Source: Rhodospirillaceae bacterium
Lineage (GTDB): Bacteria; Pseudomonadota; Alphaproteobacteria; Rhodospirillales; Rhodospirillaceae
DNA: 58,157 nucleotides
Direction: 5' to 3'
NCBI GenBank assembly: GCA_019694335.1
Contig: JAIBCD010000015.1
Location: 1 to 58,157 of the forward strand
Positions 43,762-51,511 of this stretch are shown here, piece by piece. Numbering within the stretch: the first letter of the stretch is position 1; the number at the start of each line of letters is the position of its first letter. Position numbers and translations under genes: made by a program. Below the pieces are notes generated by a model. That model saw only the letters and a list, made by a program, of their open reading frames with translations, was not told the origin of the DNA and made no database searches.

Positions 43762-44229
43762 CTATTTTCGGGCCGGAACGTTCAACGTAATAATCCCAAA
43801 CTTTCCACCGTTCTCTTTCTCAAACCAGATTTCGCCGTTCCCCACCATCACGCCCTGATAATTGGCGAAAAGGCATTGGGGTTCCTGAGCAATGACAGCG
43901 TGTTTGAGTTCAGGAGTAACGATTGCCGGGTATCGTTTTAGTAGATCGGCTGAATTGGAAATGGTCTTTGGTTCGCTTGTCCCGGAAACGGCAACAGGGT
44001 ACCGAACCAGCAAGGCAAATGCCTCTTTGTCGTCATCGGCGACGATACTTCGCAGTGTTGCGAAAAAGGCCCTGGCCTCTGATGCAAACTGGACACCGCG
44101 TGCGTCTTCAACGGTGTTACCCTTGCACGAACCAATCTCATTCGCTCCACAAACAGGAGCGTAAAATAAAGCCGAGAGAAACGCGGCTAGTGAATTGCGC
44201 CGCGTTAACTGTGAAGACATTGACTTCAT
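43762..44229 (-). CDS. Small secreted protein, NTF2-like appearance
   Basis: A 155-aa protein from ATG 44227-44229, overlapping the upstream stop by 4 bp. Signal peptide (RRNSLAAFLSALFYAPVCGA). The body resembles a widespread periplasmic domain: ARAFFATLRSIVADDDKEAF, LLVRYPVAVSG, LLKRYPAIVTPELKHAV, NYQGVMVGNGEIWFEKENGG. I know this pattern from uncharacterised NTF2-like secreted proteins but cannot give a function. Second gene of a two-gene unit in module 3. Confidence 0.72.
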   Translation of the reverse strand: MKSMSSQLTRRNSLAAFLSALFYAPVCGANEIGSCKGNTVEDARGVQFASEARAFFATLRSIVADDDKEAFALLVRYPVAVSGTSEPKTISNSADLLKRYPAIVTPELKHAVIAQEPQCLFANYQGVMVGNGEIWFEKENGGKFGIITLNVPARK

Positions 44230-44753
44230 TTTAACGTCGGATGCGGGCGAAGTTGGCCACTCTGGAAAGACCCTTGCCATCCAGCGGCGCTCTTAAGCTG
44301 TCCGTTCACAAAAACAAATTTCACTGTAGATCGCCGTTGCTTCTTCGTGTCGTCGAACTGCACCGAGACTTCTCGTGTGCCACAAGGATCGATCTGCATT
44401 GGAACGTTGTTCCACTCCAAAAAACTGTAGGCGTCGGCTTCCATCATTTCCGACAACTTCCGAACACTATCTAAGCCGGCCCCTAACGGTCGCCCAACGT
44501 CACCACCGCCAAGACTCGCAGTCACATCGGGAGCAACGATTCGAGGAAGCTGACTGTCGGTTTTCCAGTCTTGGCTGGATGCCCGCCGTACAATTTCGAT
44601 GGCACGCTTGCCGAGTACGAGGTGCAGCTTATCCATCGTCGTGACCTGAGAAATATCACATGTAACATCCTCAGCAGCAAAGGCGGGGGCCACAACGCTT
44701 CCAAGAACCAGCATCGTCGAACCAAAATAGAGTGCACGCAGATTAATTTTCAT
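44226..44753 (-). CDS. Secreted hypothetical protein
   Basis: A 175-aa protein from ATG 44751-44753. Signal peptide (LRALYFGSTMLVLGSVVAPAFA). Two Cys (DVTCDISQ; IDPCGTREVSV) may pair. Contains ALGKRAIEIV-like helix (VLGKRAIEIVRRASSQDW) and a beta-rich end (STVKFVFVNGQLKSAAGWQG). Low GC with many AT-ending codons. Translationally coupled to the next gene. No family recognised. Confidence 0.7.
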   Translation of the reverse strand: MKINLRALYFGSTMLVLGSVVAPAFAAEDVTCDISQVTTMDKLHLVLGKRAIEIVRRASSQDWKTDSQLPRIVAPDVTASLGGGDVGRPLGAGLDSVRKLSEMMEADAYSFLEWNNVPMQIDPCGTREVSVQFDDTKKQRRSTVKFVFVNGQLKSAAGWQGSFQSGQLRPHPTLK

Positions 44754-44928
44754 ATCGAATACGCCCCCATTTGGTTTTATGCGTAAAATGTTGGCATCGA
44801 ATTGAGACAAAAATCTGACCGCCACCGTCGCAAAGTGTGACAATTCGACTCCGCTCCACAATATGAAGCACATCGCGTGTAGCCTTTAGCATTGCGGTGT
44901 TAGTCATGTAGGTATGCGCCGGAACAGA

Positions 44929-45356
44929 TCATCTAATAGCGGCGGGCGCGACGCCCCAATCGCTACACTCTGAGAGATTTATGTATTCCGCCCCTGGCTC
45001 CGGGACAAAATGCTCCAACTTGCCTTCAATCGTAATATTGGTGCGGTCGTGCGCCCGCAGTAGCTTTGCGAACTGCCTCCCGTCGAACACTGCGATGCAT
45101 TTTTCCATGCAGGATCATCCATCGAAATATCGGGTTGACTGACACGTTCGAGAGCGGAGCGGTCTGCCCACAGGTTTCTGCTCTCGAAGCCAAATCGCAG
45201 ATAACCCCGCACTCGTACTACCGCCCCCACAGCCTGCTCTCTATGAGCTAGCAGTTCATCGACTGTGTACGACTTAATTGCGTCGCGGTCTGATGCACAT
45301 GACGTCAGGACAAGGGCAGCCGCGAGTGCTGCAGCGACTAGTCTAGTACTAAGCAT
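44929..45356 (-). pseudogene. Lipoprotein gene, frameshifted at an A5 run
   Basis: Starts MLSTRLVAAALAAALVLTSC, a signal with lipobox LTSC, followed by SYTVDELLAHREQAVGAVVR, VRGYLRFGFESRNLWADR. After TGGAAAAAT (A run 45100-45104) the original frame gives a Ser-rich tail, while the alternate frame continues sensibly as CIAVFDGRQFAKLLRAHDRT, NITIEGKLEHFVPEPGAEYI, NLSECSDWGV to a TGA at 44929-44931. One missing A would restore a protein of about 140 aa. Either decay or an assembly indel. Confidence 0.6.
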
Positions 45357-45365
45357 CGCCCAACC

Positions 45366-45587
45366 TCATTTGGTGTCCAACGGAAGCTCCCGCCGCGAAC
45401 GCCAAAGCCAGTAGACAATGATTCCGACACACAAAAGCGCGAGCGTTGTTCCTCCATAGAGGAAGTCGTCAGCCGTTTTTGCACCACCGCGCATCCGGGC
45501 GGCAAGGTAGGCCCCTGGCACAAGTATAATGATCGTCGGGAGGGCGTTCCTCAGCGCGTATCGTATGTGATGCTTCTTGAAGCTCAC
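45366..45587 (-). CDS. Small two-helix membrane protein
   Basis: About 73 aa from a GTG at 45585-45587 that has GAGG nine bases upstream. Two hydrophobic helices: ALPTIIILVPGAYLAA and TTLALLCVGIIVYWLW, with a basic end (RSRRELP). An in-frame TTG at 45662 would lengthen it; frames beyond that read through repeat site 4. Ends 9 bp before the lipoprotein gene and is probably co-transcribed with it. Confidence 0.5.
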   Translation of the reverse strand: MSFKKHHIRYALRNALPTIIILVPGAYLAARMRGGAKTADDFLYGGTTLALLCVGIIVYWLWRSRRELPLDTK

Positions 45588-45680
45588 CGCTTTGGGCCTC
45601 GTTGCTAACCTGCTCGCCGGAATAGCGATGTGATCCAGCTTCTGAATTGCACTATTGAGCAATCTCAGCAGGTTGCCGAC

Positions 45681-45775
45681 GGTGCGACAAATGAAATCCG
45701 GCGCATTTTGTCGCACCCGGAATACCACTTTCGTGGAAGATCAATCGCTTATGGGAGGTGGTGCCCGGGGCCGGG
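45681..45775. repeat. Island repeat site 4, right border
   Basis: Palindrome GGTGCGACAAAT (45681-45692) / ATTTTGTCGCACC (45705-45717), hairpin CCAC-TTTC-GTGG (45725-45736), AAGATCA, ATCGCTTATGGGAGGTGGTG plus CCCGGGGCCGGG ending at 45775. Reverse-complemented, the core ends CCGGC-CCCGGGC-A-CCA, the layout of a tRNA T-stem, acceptor strand, discriminator and CCA. The msrA stop lies 10 bp further on. Confidence 0.75.
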
Positions 45776-45784
45776 AGACACCCC

Positions 45785-46495
45785 CTATTTCTTCTTCGGA
45801 TACACCAGCGCCGGATCGGCGGTGTAGAGCGTGGGGTACATCTGCGCCAGGGCCTCGACCTTGGGGATGTCGTTGTAGGCGATGTACGGCTCGCGCGGAT
45901 GCAGGGTCAGGTAATCCTGGTGGTAGCGCTCGGCGGGGTAGAACGCCTTGTTCATCTCGACCTTGGTGACGATCGCGGCCTTGTAGACCCGCGCCTGGTT
46001 CAGCTGCGCGATATAGGCCTTCACCACCCCGGCCTGGTCATCGTTGGCCGGGAACACCGCCGAGCGGTACTGCGTGCCGGTGTCCGGGCCCTGCCGGTTG
46101 AGCTGGGTCGGGTCATGGGCGACGGAGAAATAGATCTGCAGGAGCTTGCCGAGCGAAACCTGCTTGGGGTCGTAGGTAATTTTCACCGATTCCGCGTGGC
46201 CGGTGTTGCCGCCGCTGACTTTCTCGTAGTCCGCCGTGGACGACATGCCGCCGGCGTAGCCGGAAACCGCCTGGCTGACGCCCTTCACGCGCTGGAACAC
46301 GCCCTGCACGCCCCAGAAGCAGCCGCCCGCGAGCACGATTGTTTCGCTGGTGGTCTCGCTGGCGGTTTCGCTGGCCACCGCGCCTTTGGCCTGGTCGACG
46401 GCCGGCTCGGGGATGTTCGTGAACTCCTCGGCCGAAACAGGACCGGACAACAATGCCGCCAGGGCGACGGAGGCATAGACGTTACGCGGGGTCAT
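45785..46495 (-). CDS. msrA: Peptide-methionine (S)-S-oxide reductase, exported
   Basis: MsrA of 236 aa from ATG 46493-46495. It repairs oxidised methionine in proteins; the signal peptide (SVALAALLSGPVSA) places it in the periplasm. Catalytic Cys59 is in LAGGCFWGVQGVF, with GYAGG, YEKVSGGNTGHAE and YFSVAHDPTQLNRQGPD typical of the family. A short Ser/Glu/Thr-rich linker (ASETASETTSET) precedes the domain. Resolving reductant partners are not adjacent. It immediately follows the island. Confidence 0.94.
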   Translation of the reverse strand: MTPRNVYASVALAALLSGPVSAEEFTNIPEPAVDQAKGAVASETASETTSETIVLAGGCFWGVQGVFQRVKGVSQAVSGYAGGMSSTADYEKVSGGNTGHAESVKITYDPKQVSLGKLLQIYFSVAHDPTQLNRQGPDTGTQYRSAVFPANDDQAGVVKAYIAQLNQARVYKAAIVTKVEMNKAFYPAERYHQDYLTLHPREPYIAYNDIPKVEALAQMYPTLYTADPALVYPKKK

Positions 46496-46524
46496 GAAGA
46501 GCTCCCTCAACCGGGAGCGAAAGC

Positions 46525-46611
46525 CTACGCCGGGGCGCCGCCGTCGATAAAGTGGATTTCGAAGGCGCGGCCGTCGATCGCGCCCTTTTGACGGATCGGC
46601 CGGCCAGGCAT
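46525..46611 (-). CDS. Possible 28-aa protein coupled to the GNAT gene
   Basis: A short frame (MPGRPIRQKGAIDGRAFEIH, then FIDGGAPA) whose ATG sits two bases beyond the GNAT stop codon, as in re-initiation arrangements. No ribosome site of its own. No family recognised; could be chance. Confidence 0.25.
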   Translation of the reverse strand: MPGRPIRQKGAIDGRAFEIHFIDGGAPA

Positions 46612-46612
46612 G

Positions 46613-47329
46613 CTACCCCCGTTTTCCGGGCGCCGCCCGCAGGGACGCCAGCGATTGTTTCTGCCGCCCCTGGCCGTCGAAATTCTCCGGCGCCAGCCAG
46701 GCTTCGAACGCGGCGCGCAACACCGGCCACTCCTTGTCCGTGACCGCATACCAGGCGGTGTCGCGGGAGCGGCCCTTGTAGATCACCGCCTGGGCGAAGA
46801 AGCCTTCGAACCGGAATCCATAACGCTCGGCCGCGCGGCGCGAGCCCGCGTGCAGCGCGTCGCATTTCCATTCGTGGCGGCGATAACCCAACTCATCGAA
46901 CGCGCGGCGCATCATCAGGTAGACCGCCTCGGTCGCCGCCGGCGTGCGCTGCAGGCGCGGCGCATACATGATCGCGCCCACCTCGATCACGCCGTTGGCG
47001 GGATCGATCCGCATATGCGCGAGCGACCCCACAGGTTCATTGCCCACCAGCACGGCGAAGTGCCAGGGATCGTCGAGGGCGGCGTTCTCCCGCGCCCAGG
47101 CGATGTAGGCGGCCTCGGTATCGAACGGCCCGCGCGGCAGGTAGGTCCAGTCGCGCCAGTCGGGGGCTTCACGGTAGGCCGCGTAGAGCGCGCGCGCATG
47201 CCGGTCCGGGTCGAGTTTCTCCAGCCGGCAAGTGCGGCCCAGCATCGGCGTCTCGGGCGGCCTGGGCCTGGGCGCCCAGCCGGTGACATTTTCGCCGATG
47301 GGCTGGCCGAATTCGTTGTGTCGCGTCAT
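46613..47329 (-). CDS. GNAT-family acetyltransferase (RimJ/RimL-like)
   Basis: A 238-aa N-acetyltransferase. N-terminal PRPRPPETPMLGRTCRLEKL is followed by the RimL-like core: FAVLVGNEPVGSLAHMRID, GVIEVGAIMYAPRLQRTPAA (acetyl-CoA site), RAFDELGYRRHEWKCDALHA, SRRAAERYGFRFEGFFAQAV. The variant of this family with the ATEAVYLMM segment usually modifies small amines or protein N termini; substrate unknown. Divergent from the acylase gene, about 56 bp apart. Confidence 0.88.
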   Translation of the reverse strand: MTRHNEFGQPIGENVTGWAPRPRPPETPMLGRTCRLEKLDPDRHARALYAAYREAPDWRDWTYLPRGPFDTEAAYIAWARENAALDDPWHFAVLVGNEPVGSLAHMRIDPANGVIEVGAIMYAPRLQRTPAATEAVYLMMRRAFDELGYRRHEWKCDALHAGSRRAAERYGFRFEGFFAQAVIYKGRSRDTAWYAVTDKEWPVLRAAFEAWLAPENFDGQGRQKQSLASLRAAPGKRG

Positions 47330-47385
47330 TGATCGGACCCCTTCCTCATGCTGAAGTATACGGGCGTCAGGGGGAGGACAAGGCC

Positions 47386-49833
47386 ATGGGTATCCGAGGA
47401 CTTGGAATTTCTAGGCTTGGAATTTTTGTGGGCGCGTTGCTTTTATGGTCGCCCGCGCCTTTAGGGTCACGGGCACAGGCCGCCGAGACGCTGAACGCCG
47501 CCGGCCTCCAGCAGCCGGTCGAGATCATCAAGGACCGGTTCGGCGTCTCGCATATCTACGCGAAGTCCGAGGCCGACCTGTTCTTCGCCCAAGGCTACAA
47601 CGTGGCGCGCGACCGGCTGTTCCAGCTGGAGATGTGGCGCCGCCAGGCCACCGGCACCATGGCCGAGGTGCTCGGCCCCAAGGCCATCAAGCGCGATCTC
47701 GGCAATCGACTATTTATGTATCGGGGCGACCTGACCAAGGAACTGAACTGGTACCACCCGCGCGGGAGCGCAATCATCGGCGCCTTCGTCGCGGGCATCA
47801 ACGTCTATGTCGCCGAGACCCGCGCCAACCCGGCGCTGCTCACGCCCGAGTTCAAGATGCTGAACCTCCAGCCCGGCGACTGGACGCCGGCGGTGGTGAT
47901 CTCTCGTTTCAACGGCCTGCTCGGCAATGTCTCGTCCGAAATCAACATGGCGCTGGCGGTGAAGACCCTGGGCACGGAGCGGGTGAAAGACCTGCACTAT
48001 TTCCAGCCGGACAATCCCGAACTTGCCATCGATCCCGCCATCGACACGTCGCTGCTCTCGCCCAAGATCCTGGAAGTGTTCCAGGCGTTCCGCACCACTT
48101 TGCGCTTCGCGCCCGAGGATCTCGCGCCCGAATACCGCAACCCGAAGCAGGTGAAGGAGATCGAACAGGCCGCCACGGAATTGGGCGACATGCCCTCGCC
48201 GCTCGACCTCAGCACGCGGCGCCAGGATATCGGCAGCAACAACTGGGTGGTGTCGGGCAAGCTGACCATGAGCGGCTTCCCCATGCTGATGAACGACCCG
48301 CACCGCAACCAGCAGGCGCCGTCCTTGCGCTATTGGGTGCACCTCGTCGCCCCGGGCTGGGATGTGATCGGCGGCGGCGAGCCGCCGCTCCCCGGCATTT
48401 CCATCGGCCATAACCAGGCAGGCGCCTGGGGCCTGACCATCTTCGGCACCGACAGCGACGACCTGTATGTCTACGACACCAACCCCGCCAACCCGGGCCA
48501 ATACAAATACAAAGGCGGCTGGGAGGCGATGAAGGAAATCGCCGACGCGATCCCGGTCAAAGGCGCGGCGGCCGAAAAGGTGACCCTGAAATTCACCCGC
48601 CACGGCCCGGTGGTTTACGAGGATGCCGTTCATCACAAGGCCTATGCCGTGCGCGCGGCGTGGCTGGAGACCGGCGCCGCGCCGTACCTCGCCTCCTTGC
48701 GCATGGACCAGGCCACCACCTGGGAGGAATTCGTCGAGGCCTGTTCCTACAGCCGCATCCCGGCCGAGAACATGATCTGGGCCGACCGCAAGGGGAACAT
48801 CGGCTACCAGGCGGTGGCGATCTCGCCGCGCCGCCCGAACTGGAGCGGCCTGGTGCCGGTGCCCGGCGACGGGCGCTACGAGTGGAACGGCTACCTGCCG
48901 ATCAAGGATCTGCCGCACGTCGCCAACCCCGAGCAGGGCTTCTACAACACCTCGAACGAATACCAGTTGCCGCGCGGCTATCCGTTCATGGATGCGGTGC
49001 CTTACACCTGGGCCGATCCGTTCCGCTCGCAGAGCGTCCGGGAGGTCTTGAGTTCGGGCCGCAAGTTCGCGGTCGCGGACATGATCCAGTTGCAGAACAA
49101 CGAGCTGTCGATCCCGGCGCGCAGCTTGGTGCCGCTGCTGCGCGATCTCGACATCCCGAACCCGGTCTCACGCAAGGGCGCCGACCGGCTGCTGCACTGG
49201 GACTTCAAGTTGGAGCGCGATTCTGTCGAGGCCGGGCTGTACGAGATGTTCCAGCGCCGCCTGATGGACAACGCCCGCGATGCTGTAGTGCCGCAGGCCG
49301 CGCGCGCCTACACCGGCATGCCGCCCATGACCCGCATCATCGCCTGGATGCAGGCGCCCGACGGTCGCTTCGGCGCCGATCCGGTGGCGGGGCGCAATGC
49401 CCTGCTGGTCGCGAGCCTCGACCAGGCAACGGCGGAACTGACCAAGCGCCTCGGCCCCGATATGGAGAAATGGACCCTAGGCAGCTATCACCACGCCAAG
49501 ATCCTCAGCCCGTTCTCGAACGCCGTGACGCCGGAGCTGGCGGCCAAATACGATGTCGGCCCCCTGCCGCGCGGCGGCGACAGCTACACCATCACCGCCA
49601 CCGGCGGCGGCGACGACCAGCTCTCGGGCGGCTCGTTCAAGATCGTCATGGACACCGAGAACTGGGACAATTCCGTCGGCCTCAACAATCCCGGCCAGTC
49701 GGGCGACATCAATGCCCCACACTATCGCGATTTGTTCCAGCTCTGGGCCAAGGGCAAGTATTTCCCGATCTTCTATTCGCGCATGAAGGTGGAGAGCGTG
49801 GCGGAAAAGACCTTCACCTTGACGCCGAAATGA
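47386..49833 (+). CDS. Penicillin-acylase-family Ntn hydrolase
   Basis: An 815-aa exported amidohydrolase. Signal peptide to about residue 32 (IFVGALLLWSPAPLGSRAQA). The alpha chain is followed by a spacer and the autocatalytic junction RRQDIGSNNWVVSG; Ser284 would become the N-terminal nucleophile of the beta chain. MLMNDPHRNQQAP and the oxyanion region are typical. Members act on beta-lactam side chains, acyl-homoserine lactones or other N-acyl amides, so quorum quenching is possible but not shown. ATG 47386 has GGGGAGG upstream. Confidence 0.92.
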   Translation: MGIRGLGISRLGIFVGALLLWSPAPLGSRAQAAETLNAAGLQQPVEIIKDRFGVSHIYAKSEADLFFAQGYNVARDRLFQLEMWRRQATGTMAEVLGPKAIKRDLGNRLFMYRGDLTKELNWYHPRGSAIIGAFVAGINVYVAETRANPALLTPEFKMLNLQPGDWTPAVVISRFNGLLGNVSSEINMALAVKTLGTERVKDLHYFQPDNPELAIDPAIDTSLLSPKILEVFQAFRTTLRFAPEDLAPEYRNPKQVKEIEQAATELGDMPSPLDLSTRRQDIGSNNWVVSGKLTMSGFPMLMNDPHRNQQAPSLRYWVHLVAPGWDVIGGGEPPLPGISIGHNQAGAWGLTIFGTDSDDLYVYDTNPANPGQYKYKGGWEAMKEIADAIPVKGAAAEKVTLKFTRHGPVVYEDAVHHKAYAVRAAWLETGAAPYLASLRMDQATTWEEFVEACSYSRIPAENMIWADRKGNIGYQAVAISPRRPNWSGLVPVPGDGRYEWNGYLPIKDLPHVANPEQGFYNTSNEYQLPRGYPFMDAVPYTWADPFRSQSVREVLSSGRKFAVADMIQLQNNELSIPARSLVPLLRDLDIPNPVSRKGADRLLHWDFKLERDSVEAGLYEMFQRRLMDNARDAVVPQAARAYTGMPPMTRIIAWMQAPDGRFGADPVAGRNALLVASLDQATAELTKRLGPDMEKWTLGSYHHAKILSPFSNAVTPELAAKYDVGPLPRGGDSYTITATGGGDDQLSGGSFKIVMDTENWDNSVGLNNPGQSGDINAPHYRDLFQLWAKGKYFPIFYSRMKVESVAEKTFTLTPK

Positions 49834-49907
49834 ACGGGCACCACATGAAACTTCTCCCCGCGCCCGCCGCTCCTCGGAAAAATCATATCCGGCACATTTG
49901 TCCGAAC

Positions 49908-50693
49908 TTACCGCTCCACCGGCGCCGGCATGCGAACGTCGGGGTGCTGGCCGGTCCAGTCGGCTTTGCCGGGGACGCGGCCGGTGCCGGGGAGCGATAA
50001 TCCGCCCGGTCCCGCGCCGATCACGAATCCCAGCAGGTTCACTTCCAGGCCTTCCTTGGCGGCGATCATGAAACCGAGCACGCCGCCGAGCGACAGCTGC
50101 ACGCCTGTGCCGCTCGGCGCAGCGGCGACCACCTTCCAGCCGGTGTAGTCCTTGCCGATGGCGTTGCCCGGCAACGCCAGGTGCAGCTCGGGGATCTCGC
50201 GCGCGACATGGGCGATGAAGGTGTTGCTGTTGGGGCCCGGCCAGGCGGTGTAGCGGTCGGGATAAGGATAGCGTTCGACCACCGCCGGCAGCCGGGCGAT
50301 GATCTTCTCGGCATCCTCGCCGCGGATGTCCTGGAGCAACTTGGGCGCTGAGCCGTACCACTCGCGGTCCGGCGTTTCGGTGTCGGAGATGCGGATCGCC
50401 TGCTTGCTATATTCCACGCCGAAGCCCACCACTTCGTAACGGCGATAGGTGGACGCGCCCTTGGGCTTCACGGCGATCCAGCAGTGGTCGGCGAAATTGC
50501 CGCGCCAGCCCCAGGCCTTGGCGGCATAGGCCTGCACCACCGCAGGCTCAAAGTCCTTCGGCGCAGGCGCCCAGCCCACCGGCCGCGAACTCGCGGTGCG
50601 CCAATCACCCGACGCACCGAACGCCGCGCGCAAAGCCGGCCCGGCGAGCGCGGCGGCAACGGCGGCGGCGATCACGGGTCTGGCGAATTTCAT
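49908..50693 (-). CDS. DUF3750-like exported protein
   Basis: A 261-aa protein from ATG 50691-50693, two bases after the hydratase stop. Signal peptide (VIAAAVAAALAGPAL). Core motifs: AVVQAYAAKAWGWRGNFADH, CWIAVKPKGASTYRRYEVVG, YTAWPGPNSNTFIAHVAREI and LGFMIAAKEGLEVNLLGFVI, the conserved parts of DUF3750 proteins. Activity unknown. Third gene of a CoA-transferase/hydratase operon by position, though its link to that pathway is unclear. Confidence 0.82.
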   Translation of the reverse strand: MKFARPVIAAAVAAALAGPALRAAFGASGDWRTASSRPVGWAPAPKDFEPAVVQAYAAKAWGWRGNFADHCWIAVKPKGASTYRRYEVVGFGVEYSKQAIRISDTETPDREWYGSAPKLLQDIRGEDAEKIIARLPAVVERYPYPDRYTAWPGPNSNTFIAHVAREIPELHLALPGNAIGKDYTGWKVVAAAPSGTGVQLSLGGVLGFMIAAKEGLEVNLLGFVIGAGPGGLSLPGTGRVPGKADWTGQHPDVRMPAPVER

Positions 50694-50695
50694 GT

Positions 50696-51511
50696 TCACC
50701 ACTGAGCCTGGGCCATCATGGCGATGGGACCACCGTCGCGCGCGGTCCACAACATCAGGGCCTCACCCTCGCGCTTCGCATGCAACGTGAACGGCGTGTT
50801 GGCGAACAAGGGCGACTGGCCGCGGAAGGAAAACCGCTTGGGCGGCGTGCCGGCGATCTCGGCGGCGAAGTGCAGCAGGAGCGTCGCCTGCAAGGGGCCA
50901 TGCACCACCAGGTCGGGATAACCCTCCTCCTGGGTGACATACGGATAGTCGTAATGGATGCGATGGCCGTTGAAGGTCAGTGCCGAATACCGAAATAGCA
51001 GAAGCGGCGTGGGGTCGATGCGTTTGGTCTTTTCGCCCTGCGGCGCCGGTTCCTGCGCCTTGGCCGTGCCATCCACGCCGCGATAGACGATATTGTGGCG
51101 TTCCTCGACCGCGCGGCGGCCGTTCGCGGTGACGATGTGATCCACATCGACAAAGCACAAAGTACCGGTACGGCCGTGCTTGATGTTCACATCGACGATC
51201 CGCGATGTGCGCTGGATCGCATCGCCCACCTTGAGGTCATCATGGAACGTCACCGCGCCGCCCGCCCACATGCGCCGGGGCAAGGGCACCGGCGGCAGGA
51301 AACCGCCGCGCCGGGGATGGCCGTCGGCGCCGACCTGATCCAGCGGCACGGCGGGCACCGCGAGACAGAGATGGATCAGGCGCGGCACGCCCTCGCCCGC
51401 GAGCCCCACCGTCGCGCGGAATTTCTCCACCAGTCCGGCGGTGAGCACATCGGAGGTTTGCTCCTCGCGCCCGATCCAGGTCTTGAAATGATCGAGGTCC
51501 AGCTCAGCCAC
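50696..51511 (-). CDS. MaoC/hotdog-fold acyl-CoA hydratase (mesaconyl- or itaconyl-CoA hydratase-like)
   Basis: A 271-aa protein starting at GTG 51511 (VAELDLDHFKTWIGREEQTS), which overlaps the CoA-transferase stop by 8 bp. N-terminal FAS1-like dehydratase half and C-terminal MaoC half: RRMWAGGAVTFHDDLKVGDA, FVDVDHIVTANGR, RYSALTFNGHRIHYDYPYVT and VVHGPLQATLLLHF. The NGHRIHYD segment is the hydratase-2-type catalytic motif. Pairing with a class III CoA-transferase recalls the mesaconate (Mct/Meh) and itaconate (Ict/Ich) gene pairs. Confidence 0.85.
   Translation of the reverse strand: MAELDLDHFKTWIGREEQTSDVLTAGLVEKFRATVGLAGEGVPRLIHLCLAVPAVPLDQVGADGHPRRGGFLPPVPLPRRMWAGGAVTFHDDLKVGDAIQRTSRIVDVNIKHGRTGTLCFVDVDHIVTANGRRAVEERHNIVYRGVDGTAKAQEPAPQGEKTKRIDPTPLLLFRYSALTFNGHRIHYDYPYVTQEEGYPDLVVHGPLQATLLLHFAAEIAGTPPKRFSFRGQSPLFANTPFTLHAKREGEALMLWTARDGGPIAMMAQAQW

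Larger units (their letters stand above)
41521..45784. other. AT-richer accessory island with cassette-like layout
   Basis: From just after the hypothetical gene at 40958-41485 to the msrA stop, base composition falls visibly. Genes are short, mostly secreted and unrecognised, and two are frameshifted. Four copies (some partial) of a composite repeat lie between gene groups and at the right border. No integrase, transposase or full tRNA is inside. Module 1: 41727-42069. Module 2: 42406-43600. Module 3: 43762-45587. Confidence 0.7.

Noticed and set aside
45744-45775. A functional tRNA gene
   Set aside because: Only the 3'-end-like 17 bases are present; no anticodon arm, D arm or 5' acceptor strand lies next to it.
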